In this document: positions 7,904 through 15,279 of the stretch, one piece after another
How the letters are laid out: each line of letters opens with the position of its first letter
Position numbering within the stretch: the first letter of the stretch is position 1
Assembly: GCF_009688945.1 (NCBI RefSeq)
Contig: NZ_AP021874.1
Location: 5,766,001 to 5,830,000, forward strand
Source of the DNA: Desulfosarcina alkanivorans
GTDB lineage: Bacteria > Desulfobacterota > Desulfobacteria > Desulfobacterales > Desulfosarcinaceae
Reading direction: 5' to 3'
Length of the DNA: 64,000 nt
Made by a program: the position numbers and the translations under genes
Notes under the pieces: model-generated
The model's input: the letters and a program-made list of their open reading frames with translations, nothing else
The model's database searches: none
Told to the model about the DNA's origin: nothing

Positions 7904-9736
7904 TTGAAAGAGGAAACCACCAACGGTACTATACATTCAGCCGGCCAGCGGCAGGAATGCCTGCCGGAGAAAGCCTCCTGCAGGCCATTGTCGGTCTCTT
8001 CTGCACCGAACGCGCTTGCCGAACGGATCAAGGAACTGAACTGCCTGTATGGCATTTCCAACCTTTTTGAAAACCAGGATGTCTCTTTGTCATGGATTAT
8101 GCAGCGCGCTGTTGAACTGATCCCTGCGGCCTGGCAGTATCCGGAAAACGCCTGTGCGCGGATCCGGTTGGACGGCCATGAGTACACCTCAAAGCGATTT
8201 ACAGCCACCCGCTGGCGGCAGAATACGAAAATCATCTTGAACGGTAACGATGTCGGCGATGTGGATGTGTACTATATCGACGCCCCGCCTGTGGTAGATG
8301 GGGGACCGTTTCTTGAAGAGGAAGACCATCTGCTGAGGGCGATTGGCGAACGCCTGAGCAAAGTTCTTTGGCTCAAGCGTTCTGAGGAAGCACTCAGAGA
8401 AAGCGAAGAGCGCTACCGGGTGCTGACGGAACAGGTTGCCGAGGGTGTCGCACTGGTCCAGAGCGAACGATTCAGCTACGTCAATCCGGAATTCTGCAAA
8501 ATGTTCGATATTCCCTCTGCCCAAGAGATGGTCGATGGGTTGGTCCGCTGTCCTCCTGCGGGCGATGCCGACGGTATCGCCCGCATTTATGGCTCACGGG
8601 CTCACGGGGTCATTGAGTCGAAAGTTGAGGAAGTTCATTGCCTTACACGAGCGGAAAGGACATCCTGGATACAGGTTTGCCACAGTCCGATTACCTTCAA
8701 AGGCCGCCCGGCACTGCTGTCGACGCTAAAAGATGTCACCGAAATCAAAGAGCAGCAGATGGCCGCCCAACGCAAGGCTGACTTGCTGAACGACGAAAAC
8801 CGGGTGTTGCGGTCATCCCTAAAGGAACGGTACCGGCTTGGCGATATTCTCGGTCGTTCTCCGGCCATGCAGGCGGTTTATGAACTTATTCTAAAGGCGG
8901 CCGCTACGGATGCAAGCGTTGCCATCTTCGGAGAATCCGGTTCAGGGAAAGAGCTGGTCGCCCATGCCATACATGACCATAGCGCCAGGAAGAACAATCG
9001 ATTCGTCGCGGTCAACTGCGGCGCCGTGCAGGAGTCTCTCTTCGAAAGGGAATTTTTCGGCCACCGAAAAGGCGCATTCTCCAGTGCGGACACCGATTCT
9101 CCGGGCTACCTGGACATGGCCGATGGCGGAACTCTGTTTCTGGATGAAATCGGCGAATTAACCGTCAACATGCAGGCCAAGCTGCTGAGGGCCATCGAAG
9201 GCGGGGGATACCGGCCTGTGGGCAACATGGAGCCCCGATTGACCGATTTTCGCGTTATATCGGCTTCTAATGCCGCTCTACACGATAAGGTCAACGAGGG
9301 CGAAATGCGCAATGATTTCTTTTACCGCATCCAGGTTGTACAAATTCAACTGCCGCCCCTGCGCAACAGGAAGCAGGATATCCCTCTGCTGGTGGAACAC
9401 TTTTTACGCACGATGAAAACCCGTTCGGCCACGGCAACCGTCCCCGGCCGCATCATGGATATTCTCATCGCCTATGATTGGCCCGGCAATGTCCGCGAGC
9501 TTCGCAATGTCCTGCAGCGATATGTAACCCTTGGCCACCTCGAATTCCTTTCCCCTGATCCGGAAGCTGAAATGGTGCCGATAGCAACGGATTTAAATCT
9601 TCGAGACGCTGTCCGGCGCCTGGAAAAAGCCCACATTTCAAAAGCGCTGAGCCGGTCGAGCGGCAATCGTACCCGGGCGGCGGCGCTGCTGGGTATATCC
9701 CGCAGAGCGCTTTTCCGGAAGATGTCCACCTCTTGA
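7904..9736 (+). CDS. GAF-like/PAS sigma-54-dependent transcriptional activator
   Basis: A 610-aa enhancer-binding protein. Residues 40-155 resemble a GAF-type sensor, 165-285 a PAS domain, 310-560 the AAA+ domain with Walker A GESGSGKE (343-350), Walker B LFLDE (411-415) and a C-terminal Fis-type HTH (NRTRAAALLGISRRALFRKM). The sigma-54 contact loop is GAFSSA (390-395), a double departure from GAFTGA. TTG 7904 is chosen as start because GGGAGA sits 7 nt upstream. It lies between the large GDH and the sigma-54 promoter at 9916-9931 that heads the transhydrogenase operon, so it is the obvious candidate activator of that promoter (inference from position). Confidence 0.88.
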   Translation: MKEETTNGTIHSAGQRQECLPEKASCRPLSVSSAPNALAERIKELNCLYGISNLFENQDVSLSWIMQRAVELIPAAWQYPENACARIRLDGHEYTSKRFTATRWRQNTKIILNGNDVGDVDVYYIDAPPVVDGGPFLEEEDHLLRAIGERLSKVLWLKRSEEALRESEERYRVLTEQVAEGVALVQSERFSYVNPEFCKMFDIPSAQEMVDGLVRCPPAGDADGIARIYGSRAHGVIESKVEEVHCLTRAERTSWIQVCHSPITFKGRPALLSTLKDVTEIKEQQMAAQRKADLLNDENRVLRSSLKERYRLGDILGRSPAMQAVYELILKAAATDASVAIFGESGSGKELVAHAIHDHSARKNNRFVAVNCGAVQESLFEREFFGHRKGAFSSADTDSPGYLDMADGGTLFLDEIGELTVNMQAKLLRAIEGGGYRPVGNMEPRLTDFRVISASNAALHDKVNEGEMRNDFFYRIQVVQIQLPPLRNRKQDIPLLVEHFLRTMKTRSATATVPGRIMDILIAYDWPGNVRELRNVLQRYVTLGHLEFLSPDPEAEMVPIATDLNLRDAVRRLEKAHISKALSRSSGNRTRAAALLGISRRALFRKMSTS

Positions 9737-9806
9737 GTGCCAGATACGCCCGATGCGGGCGAAATCGCCCCTTTAAAATTTTTATATAATTTCTTGGTGT
9801 TACAGC

Positions 9807-9837
9807 CGCCCACCATTTCTGAAGTGGGCGTTTTTTT
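9807..9837 (+). terminator. rho-independent terminator of the sigma-54 activator gene
   Basis: CGCCCAC (9807-9813) pairs with GTGGGCG (9824-9830) across a 10-base loop and is followed by seven T. A smaller hairpin, GGGCGA-AA-TCGCCC, sits upstream at 9757-9770. It separates the activator from the operon starting at 10015. Confidence 0.8.
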
Positions 9838-9915
9838 CCCGCCGTTAACCTGGCAGTCAGTTATAGCTTTTCTTTTAAATGAATAATAACAAATAGTTAC
9901 AGCTATTTCACGGGT

Positions 9916-9931
9916 TGGCATCCCCTTTGCT
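9916..9931 (+). promoter_or_regulatory. sigma-54 (-24/-12) promoter of the transhydrogenase operon
   Basis: TGGCATCCCCTTTGCT has the GG and GC elements exactly 10 bases apart; transcription should start near 9942, about 70 nt before the GTG at 10015. Two related decamers, AGTTATAGCT (9859-9868) and AGTTACAGCT (9895-9904), lie upstream in the same orientation and may be protein-binding sites, though the second is unusually close to the promoter for an enhancer. Confidence 0.75.
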
Positions 9932-10014
9932 GCAGTGAATCTCCTGATCGTGTTGCGGCGAACTCGTTTTAACGCCCTGATTAAAGACCATGCTACGTTT
10001 GGAGTCGTCAACCT

Positions 10015-10248
10015 GTGGAACTCGTTAAAAACAAGGCTTCCGGAAAATTCTTTGTCGTTCTCGATGATGCCGGAATTTCCCAATTTCTGGTGATTACACC
10101 GGCCGGAAAGGTGAAATGCCTGTCTCGGCATCTGTTTGAAAGCTATGACGATCTGGATTTAAAAACATTGCAATGGCGCCACTATATTACAGAAAAACAG
10201 ATGGATACGTATGTCGAATATCATGGAGGGGATGATCTTCAATATTGA
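10015..10248 (+). CDS. hypothetical protein, first gene of the transhydrogenase operon
   Basis: A 77-aa protein starting at GTG, with no signal peptide and no family I recognise. The first half is beta-rich (GKFFVVLDDAGISQFLVITP), the second half alpha-helical and polar (SYDDLDLKTLQWRHYITEKQ). It is the first gene after the sigma-54 promoter and leads on to the HEAT-like and Cys-rich genes, so it is probably co-expressed with pntAA/AB/B. It could be a small regulatory or accessory subunit; nothing in the sequence decides this. Confidence 0.6.
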   Translation: MELVKNKASGKFFVVLDDAGISQFLVITPAGKVKCLSRHLFESYDDLDLKTLQWRHYITEKQMDTYVEYHGGDDLQY

Positions 10249-10319
10249 GTGCCGGTTGATGTCAGCCTGCAAGGATTGGCGCCTGTTACAACCATGATTT
10301 TACAGGAAAGGAGTATTCG

Positions 10320-10754
10320 ATGACGCAAGACCCCTTTGGAAATCTTGGCGACTGGGGACCGGTTTTGGAACTAATTGAAGAACTGGCAGATAACGGACGA
10401 TTGGCAGAATGCCAACCCGGCCTGATCAGAATTTTGCGGTACAAGGGAAACTGGCGACTTCGCGAAGAGGTGCTGAAGCGAATCGGAGAGATTCAAACCC
10501 CATCCGAAGCGCTGATTTCCCAGGCACTCTCAATCATTGCCGATGACAACATTTATTACGATGCCAGAATACTTGCCAGCGACGCCTTGATTCAATGGTT
10601 GAAAAACACCCAAGGCGGTTTCAATGGGGAGGTGAGCACAAGGGCACAAAAGATCGCCAGGAAATTGGTGATGACACCGCAACCCCCCTTTTTCGACACC
10701 GCAATAAAAAAACTCTATTCCGTGACCGCACGCCAGGGCAGTCGCGAAAATTAA
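10320..10754 (+). CDS. helical-repeat (HEAT-like) hypothetical protein
   Basis: A 144-aa acidic-to-neutral protein of predicted all-alpha content. Repeated helix pairs such as LAECQPGLIRILRYKGNWRL and EALISQALSIIADDNIYYDA have the spacing of HEAT or armadillo repeats. The RBS AAAGGAG is 7 nt before the ATG. It lies in the sigma-54-driven operon between the 77-aa protein and the Cys-rich protein, and is likely a scaffold or interaction partner. No enzymatic motif is visible. Confidence 0.6.
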   Translation: MTQDPFGNLGDWGPVLELIEELADNGRLAECQPGLIRILRYKGNWRLREEVLKRIGEIQTPSEALISQALSIIADDNIYYDARILASDALIQWLKNTQGGFNGEVSTRAQKIARKLVMTPQPPFFDTAIKKLYSVTARQGSREN

Positions 10755-10791
10755 ACGGGCAGTCGGTTTTACCCAAAAAAGGAGAACGTTA

Positions 10792-11208
10792 ATGGTCGAC
10801 GCATCCACTGAGCGAAGTATCTGCCGCACATGCAATCACCAGTCAGAATGTCTATCATTGAGAAATAGCCTGAAATCAGGCACAAGCGTTATACATTGTG
10901 AAGAATTTGAAAGCTCGGGAATCGAAACCGCCCGCCACTCCGGAAAAGAACGCCCGAGTGCCAGTATACCCCCCACCGAGAATGCATGCCCGGTCCGGCC
11001 CATGGAAGAAAAAGGATTGTGTTCCAATTGTGCCAACAATCATGGTTGTGCGTATCCATGTTTTGGCAGCAATGTAATTTATTGTGAAGAGTATCGGTTA
11101 TCCTTCTCTCCAGTTAAGGCAGACAGGCCTTTGATCCAAACGCCTGCTTTGTTTTCACCGCCATATGCCCAACACATCGTTGCCGGCAGCCGTTGCGTGC
11201 TGAGATAA
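10792..11208 (+). CDS. Cys-rich protein with two related four-cysteine modules
   Basis: A 138-aa protein with two copies of a cysteine module. The first has CRTCNHQSEC then a later IHCEEFE; the second has CSNCANNHGC, an extra PCFG, then IYCEEYR. Each module could bind zinc or an iron-sulfur cluster (CxxC plus xC plus CEE). A low-complexity linker joins them and the last 30 residues are unstructured-looking. It ends 36 bp before pntAA. A metal- or redox-dependent regulator of the transhydrogenase is one reading; I do not recognise a named family. Confidence 0.6.
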   Translation: MVDASTERSICRTCNHQSECLSLRNSLKSGTSVIHCEEFESSGIETARHSGKERPSASIPPTENACPVRPMEEKGLCSNCANNHGCAYPCFGSNVIYCEEYRLSFSPVKADRPLIQTPALFSPPYAQHIVAGSRCVLR

Positions 11209-11244
11209 TACGATTAAACCCAACCGGTTAAAATGAGGTGAGTT

Positions 11245-12405
11245 ATGCTGATCGGAATACCTAAAGAAATACTGGCTGAAGAAAAAAGGGTCGCGGCAAT
11301 TCCAGATACGGTTCGAAAATTCGTTGATCTGGGGTTTAACGTCGCCGTTGAATCCAAGGCAGGAGAAGGTATATTAATTTCCGATGAAGAATATGAAATG
11401 GCAGGGGCCACGGTCATTGCCGATGCGGACCGCCTGTATGCTGAATCCGATCTGGTTTTGAAAGTAAAGCAGCCCGTGTTCAACGCGCAGTTTGAAACGC
11501 ATGAGGTTGAAATGCTTCACGATGGCTGCACCCTGATCACGTTCCTTCATCCGGCCACACCCGACAACCATGAAATCGTCAAACGGCTCCGGGATAAAAA
11601 TGTAACCGCCTTCACGATGGATGGCATCCCGCGCATCTCCCGCGCTCAGCGAATGGACGCCCTGTCTTCCATGAGCACGGTGACCGGTTACAAATCCGTG
11701 CTCATGGCGGCAAATCACATGGCTAAATTTATTCCAATGATCGGTACGGCCATCGGTACCGTCAAACCCGCTGCCTTTCTGGTCGTCGGTGCGGGCGTTG
11801 TGGGTCTTCAGGCCATCGCAACGGCCAAACGGCTCGGGGGCGTTGTCAAGGCTATGGACATTCGAAAAAACGCATGCACGGAAGCCGAAAGCCTGGGAGC
11901 CAAGGTGGTTGAATTCGACATCCCGGAAGAACTCGCCGTCGGCGCCGGCGGTTATGCGAAGGCCCTGGAAAATGAGTGGATCGAGATTGAACAGGGTATT
12001 CTCGCTCCCCATGTGGAAGCTGCTGATGTGGTCATCCTCAGCGCACTGGTGCCCGGTGAAATCGCGCCCGTTCTTGTCTCCGGGAAAATGGTGTCGGCCA
12101 TGAATCCCGGTTCGGTCATCATGGATGTATCCGTCGATCAGGGGGGGAACTGTGAGGTCACGGAACCGGGGCGTTTTATTCAGCGATCAGGCGTCAATGT
12201 CTGCGGGATACAGAATATTCCCGGAAGAATGGCGGTCCACGCAAGCTGGCTGTATGCCAACAATATGTACTACTATGTCGAAAACCTTTTCAAGAACGGC
12301 GATCAGATTCCCGACCTGAACGATGAGATCGTAAAGGCGTCCATGGTCACCCACAAGGGGGTCATCCTTCATGAAGGAGCCCTAAAGGCCATGAGGCTTA
12401 ATTAA
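11245..12405 (+). CDS. pntAA: NAD(P) transhydrogenase subunit alpha part 1 (domain I, NAD(H)-binding)
   Basis: A 386-aa soluble dI protein. The PntA signatures are clear: IPKEI near the start, PRISRAQRMDALSSMSTVTG with the hydride-transfer-site Arg and Gln, the Rossmann motif VVGAGVVGLQA and the substrate-end QGGNCE. The RQD-loop-type context argues for transhydrogenase rather than the related alanine dehydrogenase, as does the following pntAB and pntB. It binds NAD(H) on the cytoplasmic side of the complex. GAGGTGAG precedes the ATG. The split pntAA/pntAB arrangement is common outside enterobacteria. Confidence 0.9.
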   Translation: MLIGIPKEILAEEKRVAAIPDTVRKFVDLGFNVAVESKAGEGILISDEEYEMAGATVIADADRLYAESDLVLKVKQPVFNAQFETHEVEMLHDGCTLITFLHPATPDNHEIVKRLRDKNVTAFTMDGIPRISRAQRMDALSSMSTVTGYKSVLMAANHMAKFIPMIGTAIGTVKPAAFLVVGAGVVGLQAIATAKRLGGVVKAMDIRKNACTEAESLGAKVVEFDIPEELAVGAGGYAKALENEWIEIEQGILAPHVEAADVVILSALVPGEIAPVLVSGKMVSAMNPGSVIMDVSVDQGGNCEVTEPGRFIQRSGVNVCGIQNIPGRMAVHASWLYANNMYYYVENLFKNGDQIPDLNDEIVKASMVTHKGVILHEGALKAMRLN

Positions 12406-12577
12406 TGCTCATCCTTGAATGACCCATCGGGGGGATATCCGCGTGTTGCGATAATTTTATCCTCGGAATATCGACTATATGCCTGAGGTAAATTTTTTCG
12501 CATGCCCTGATCCCGACGCAATGGGTCTTTTTCCGGACGGCCAAGGTCGGTCAATTTTTCACGAGAGAGGTTTAGCC

Positions 12578-12868
12578 ATGTCGAATCTGATCTTGATGGC
12601 GGGTGTGTTTCTGGTTTCCTTTGTCGTCGGCTATGTGCTGATCTGCAGGGTTCCCTCTCTTTTGCACACGCCCCTGATGTCGATGACCAATGCTATCTCC
12701 GCCGTTACGCTGTTGGGGGCATTGCTTCTTTTTTCGCTTCCGACAACCCGCCTGGAAAAATGGTTGGGCTCGCTCGCCATTATCTCCGCGACGTTCAATG
12801 TGGTCGGCGGTTTTGCCATCACGGACAGAATGCTTGGGCTTTTCAGGCAAAAAGGCCCTTCCGAATAA
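12578..12868 (+). CDS. pntAB: NAD(P) transhydrogenase subunit alpha part 2 (membrane domain II)
   Basis: A 96-aa membrane protein with three hydrophobic helices and the PntAB signature HTPLMSMTNAISAVTLLGAL. GAGAGAGG lies 7 nt before ATG 12578; an in-frame ATG at 12479 would add 33 residues that do not look like this family. It supplies part of the proton channel together with the N-terminal half of PntB. The 172 bp between pntAA and this gene hold nothing recognisable. Confidence 0.9.
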   Translation: MSNLILMAGVFLVSFVVGYVLICRVPSLLHTPLMSMTNAISAVTLLGALLLFSLPTTRLEKWLGSLAIISATFNVVGGFAITDRMLGLFRQKGPSE

Positions 12869-12895
12869 CCCTAAATAAGTGACAACCCATACGCC

Positions 12896-14875
12896 ATGAC
12901 GCTGCTCATCGACTTTTCGGTTATTATGGTTCTGATTGTGGGGATATGGCAATTCCGTATGCCCAGCAAGGCAAGGTTCGGCAACCTGACGGCGGCTTTT
13001 TCACTGCTATGCGCCTTTTTTCTGGTATTGTACCGAAGTGGAATCATTGATGGCTCCGTCGTAATGGTATCGCTGGCGGGCGGGGCAATCGCAGGCTATG
13101 CGGTAGCAAGGTCCGTCAGTATGATTCAGATCCCGGCCATGGTGGCGTTTCAACACGGTGCCGGCGGCGTTGCCGCATTTCTTGTATCGCTGGTTGAACT
13201 GACTCGCGGCGGGCACGCTTTAGATTTAATGCGTGAGGTGTCGGGTGTTTCAGGTTTGACCATCGGGGCATTGACTTTCAGCGGCAGCATGATTGCCAGC
13301 GCGAAACTGGCCAATAAAATAAGGCAAACACCGCAAACCCTGCCGGCCCACAATCTGCTCATGCTGGTCAATATTGCGGCCATAGTCGGTGTCGGCACGG
13401 CATCGGTTTATGCACCGGCCGATTCCCTTTTCTACCTGTATCTCGCCCAGATCGGATTATCCGCGTTCTTCGGGATTTTGTTTTCGATGCGCATCGGTGG
13501 CGCTGACATGCCGGTACTGATTTCATTTTTAAATGCCACCGCGGGCCTGGCCGCCTCTTTTTGCGGACTGGTGATCGGAAACCAGTTGCTGATTGCTTTC
13601 GGTGCGACGGTGGCGGCATCCGGGTCCATCCTCACCCATGTCATGTGCACAGCCATGAATCGCAATATTTTCAAAATAATTTTGCCGGAAGTAAAAAGAG
13701 CAGGCAAGCCATTGAAAAAAGCGGCTGGCTTGTCCGGTCAGCGCCTGACGGCGGACACCACGGTGGCGAGTGCCGCCAATGGATTCGAAAGGGCGGTCGA
13801 GCGGATACGGGCCGCCAAAAAGGTTATTGTTGTTCCCGGCTACGGGATGGCCCTGGCCAAAGCGCAAATGGAGGTGGCTGTCCTATCGAAAAAAATGATA
13901 GCGATGGGTAAAGACGTAAAATACGCCATCCATCCGGTTGCCGGAAGAATGCCCGGGCACATGAACGTGCTGCTCGCCGAAGCGGGTGTTGATTATGACA
14001 TGCTGGTGGAGATGGAAGCTGTCAATCCTGATTTTTACGCGACAGACCTGGTCCTGGTTATCGGTGCCTGTGATGTGGTCAACACCGCAGCCATTGATGT
14101 CGAAGGGACGCCCATATCCGGCATGCCGATCCTGATGGCCCATAAAGCCAAAACCGTGGTGTGCTGCAATTTTGATCAGAATCCCGGATATTCGGGTGTT
14201 GAAAATCCTCTGTATGAAAAAAGCAACACCATCATGTTGGCCGGAGACGCCAAAAAAACAGTCCGCCAGCTTGTCGCGTCCCTGACGGGTGAAAAACCTG
14301 CCGAAAAGAACGTCACGGATGGCGGCCTTTCGGGTTCCCTCGATGTTGCGGTAGACGCACTGGCGGCGGCCAAGACCGTTATCATCATCCCGGGATACGG
14401 CATGGCGCTGGCCAAAGCCCAGAAAAAAGTCGTCGAACTGGCTTCCATTCTCGAGAAAAGAGGCGCAGCCGTGAAATACGCCATCCATCCGGTCGCAGGA
14501 AGGATGCCCGGGCATATGAATGTTCTTCTGGCTGAAGTGGAGGTCGATTACGACAACCTCATAGAAATGGATGAGGTGAACCCGTTATTCGCAGAGACCG
14601 ACGTGGCGGTGGTCGTTGGCGCCTGCGACGTGGTCAATCCGGCAGCGATAGAACTTGAGGGAACGCCCATTTCCGGGATGCCGATCCTGATGGCGCATGA
14701 GGCCAAAAAGATAATTGTCTGTAATTTTGATAAAATGCCGGGATATTCAGGTGTTTCCAATCCGCTCTACGATAACAGCAAATCCATCATGATGCTTGGC
14801 GATGCCGGCGATTCGGCGGAAATCTTAATTTCTAATTTGAGAACAATGGATGCAGGCCCAAAAATGATGTCGTGA
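12896..14875 (+). CDS. pntB: NAD(P) transhydrogenase subunit beta with duplicated domain III
   Basis: A 659-aa protein, about 200 residues longer than usual PntB. Residues 1-265 are the membrane domain with conserved H87, D204 and N213 of the proton path. Two domain III copies follow, about 300-465 and 483-650, each with GYGMALAKA (from 315 and 500), HPVAGRMPGHMNVLLAE (from 346 and 531) and PISGMPILMAH. In ordinary PntB a Lys-Arg-Ser triplet after the last strand binds the 2'-phosphate of NADP(H); here both copies read N-F-D (425-427 and 610-612). Membrane channel residues are kept while the nucleotide site is altered, so the enzyme may use NAD(H) on both sides or have one regulatory copy. 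The duplication is seen directly; altered specificity is inferred. Confidence 0.9.
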   Translation: MTLLIDFSVIMVLIVGIWQFRMPSKARFGNLTAAFSLLCAFFLVLYRSGIIDGSVVMVSLAGGAIAGYAVARSVSMIQIPAMVAFQHGAGGVAAFLVSLVELTRGGHALDLMREVSGVSGLTIGALTFSGSMIASAKLANKIRQTPQTLPAHNLLMLVNIAAIVGVGTASVYAPADSLFYLYLAQIGLSAFFGILFSMRIGGADMPVLISFLNATAGLAASFCGLVIGNQLLIAFGATVAASGSILTHVMCTAMNRNIFKIILPEVKRAGKPLKKAAGLSGQRLTADTTVASAANGFERAVERIRAAKKVIVVPGYGMALAKAQMEVAVLSKKMIAMGKDVKYAIHPVAGRMPGHMNVLLAEAGVDYDMLVEMEAVNPDFYATDLVLVIGACDVVNTAAIDVEGTPISGMPILMAHKAKTVVCCNFDQNPGYSGVENPLYEKSNTIMLAGDAKKTVRQLVASLTGEKPAEKNVTDGGLSGSLDVAVDALAAAKTVIIIPGYGMALAKAQKKVVELASILEKRGAAVKYAIHPVAGRMPGHMNVLLAEVEVDYDNLIEMDEVNPLFAETDVAVVVGACDVVNPAAIELEGTPISGMPILMAHEAKKIIVCNFDKMPGYSGVSNPLYDNSKSIMMLGDAGDSAEILISNLRTMDAGPKMMS

Positions 14876-14924
14876 AAAAAGGCAGTAAAAGGGTTGAAGC
14901 GGTGTCCAACAAACCGGAGGGGAA

Positions 14925-15203
14925 ATGCACCCGAAAACAGAAAATGCCTGTCCTCCAAGCGTACAACAATCCATCTTTATATCTGAAAACTCCCGGATAC
15001 GCCTGAATGATCTGGATACTGGTGAAGCGTTTACGTTTACTCTCGTTCTTCCTGAATACGTCAACACGAAAGAAAGCAAAATATCCGTGTTGACACCCTT
15101 GGGTGCGGTTCTGCTTGGCCATCGAGTCGGGGATGTCGTTACCTGGAAGGCCCCGTCAAGATTGAGAAGATTCGAGATACAGTCTTTTTCCCATTCAACA
15201 TGA
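14925..15203 (+). CDS. Rnk/GreA C-terminal-like RNA polymerase-interacting protein
   Basis: A 92-aa protein with the GreA/GreB C-terminal domain pattern: RLNDLDTGEAFTFTLVLPEY, then ISVLTPLGAVLLGHRVGDVV and a final WKAPSRLRRFEI. It lacks the GreA coiled coil, like Rnk, which binds RNA polymerase without cleavage activity. GGAGGGGAA precedes the ATG. It sits 50 bp after pntB and may be the last gene of the sigma-54 operon. Confidence 0.78.
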   Translation: MHPKTENACPPSVQQSIFISENSRIRLNDLDTGEAFTFTLVLPEYVNTKESKISVLTPLGAVLLGHRVGDVVTWKAPSRLRRFEIQSFSHST

Positions 15204-15260
15204 ATGGGTGACCGCCATGTGTCCTCCTCATAACGCTTAAAGGAGAACACATGGCCGGTC
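15190..15260. terminator. two hairpins between convergent genes
   Basis: CCCATTCA-ACA-TGAATGGG (15190-15208) overlaps the stop of the Rnk-like gene. It is followed by a long imperfect palindrome, GACCGCCATGTGTCCTCCT with its partner ending at 15260. Neither has a U-tract, but they fill the gap between two converging genes and probably limit read-through from both sides. Confidence 0.45.
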
Positions 15261-15279
15261 GCTCCATCTTATCGATTCC

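Noticed and set aside
6380..7936. A 518-codon open frame on the minus strand
   Set aside because: Antisense shadow of the large glutamate dehydrogenase.
11245..12405. Alanine dehydrogenase as the function of the pntAA gene
   Set aside because: The two families are related, but PRISRAQRMDALSSM and the following pntAB and pntB identify the transhydrogenase domain I.
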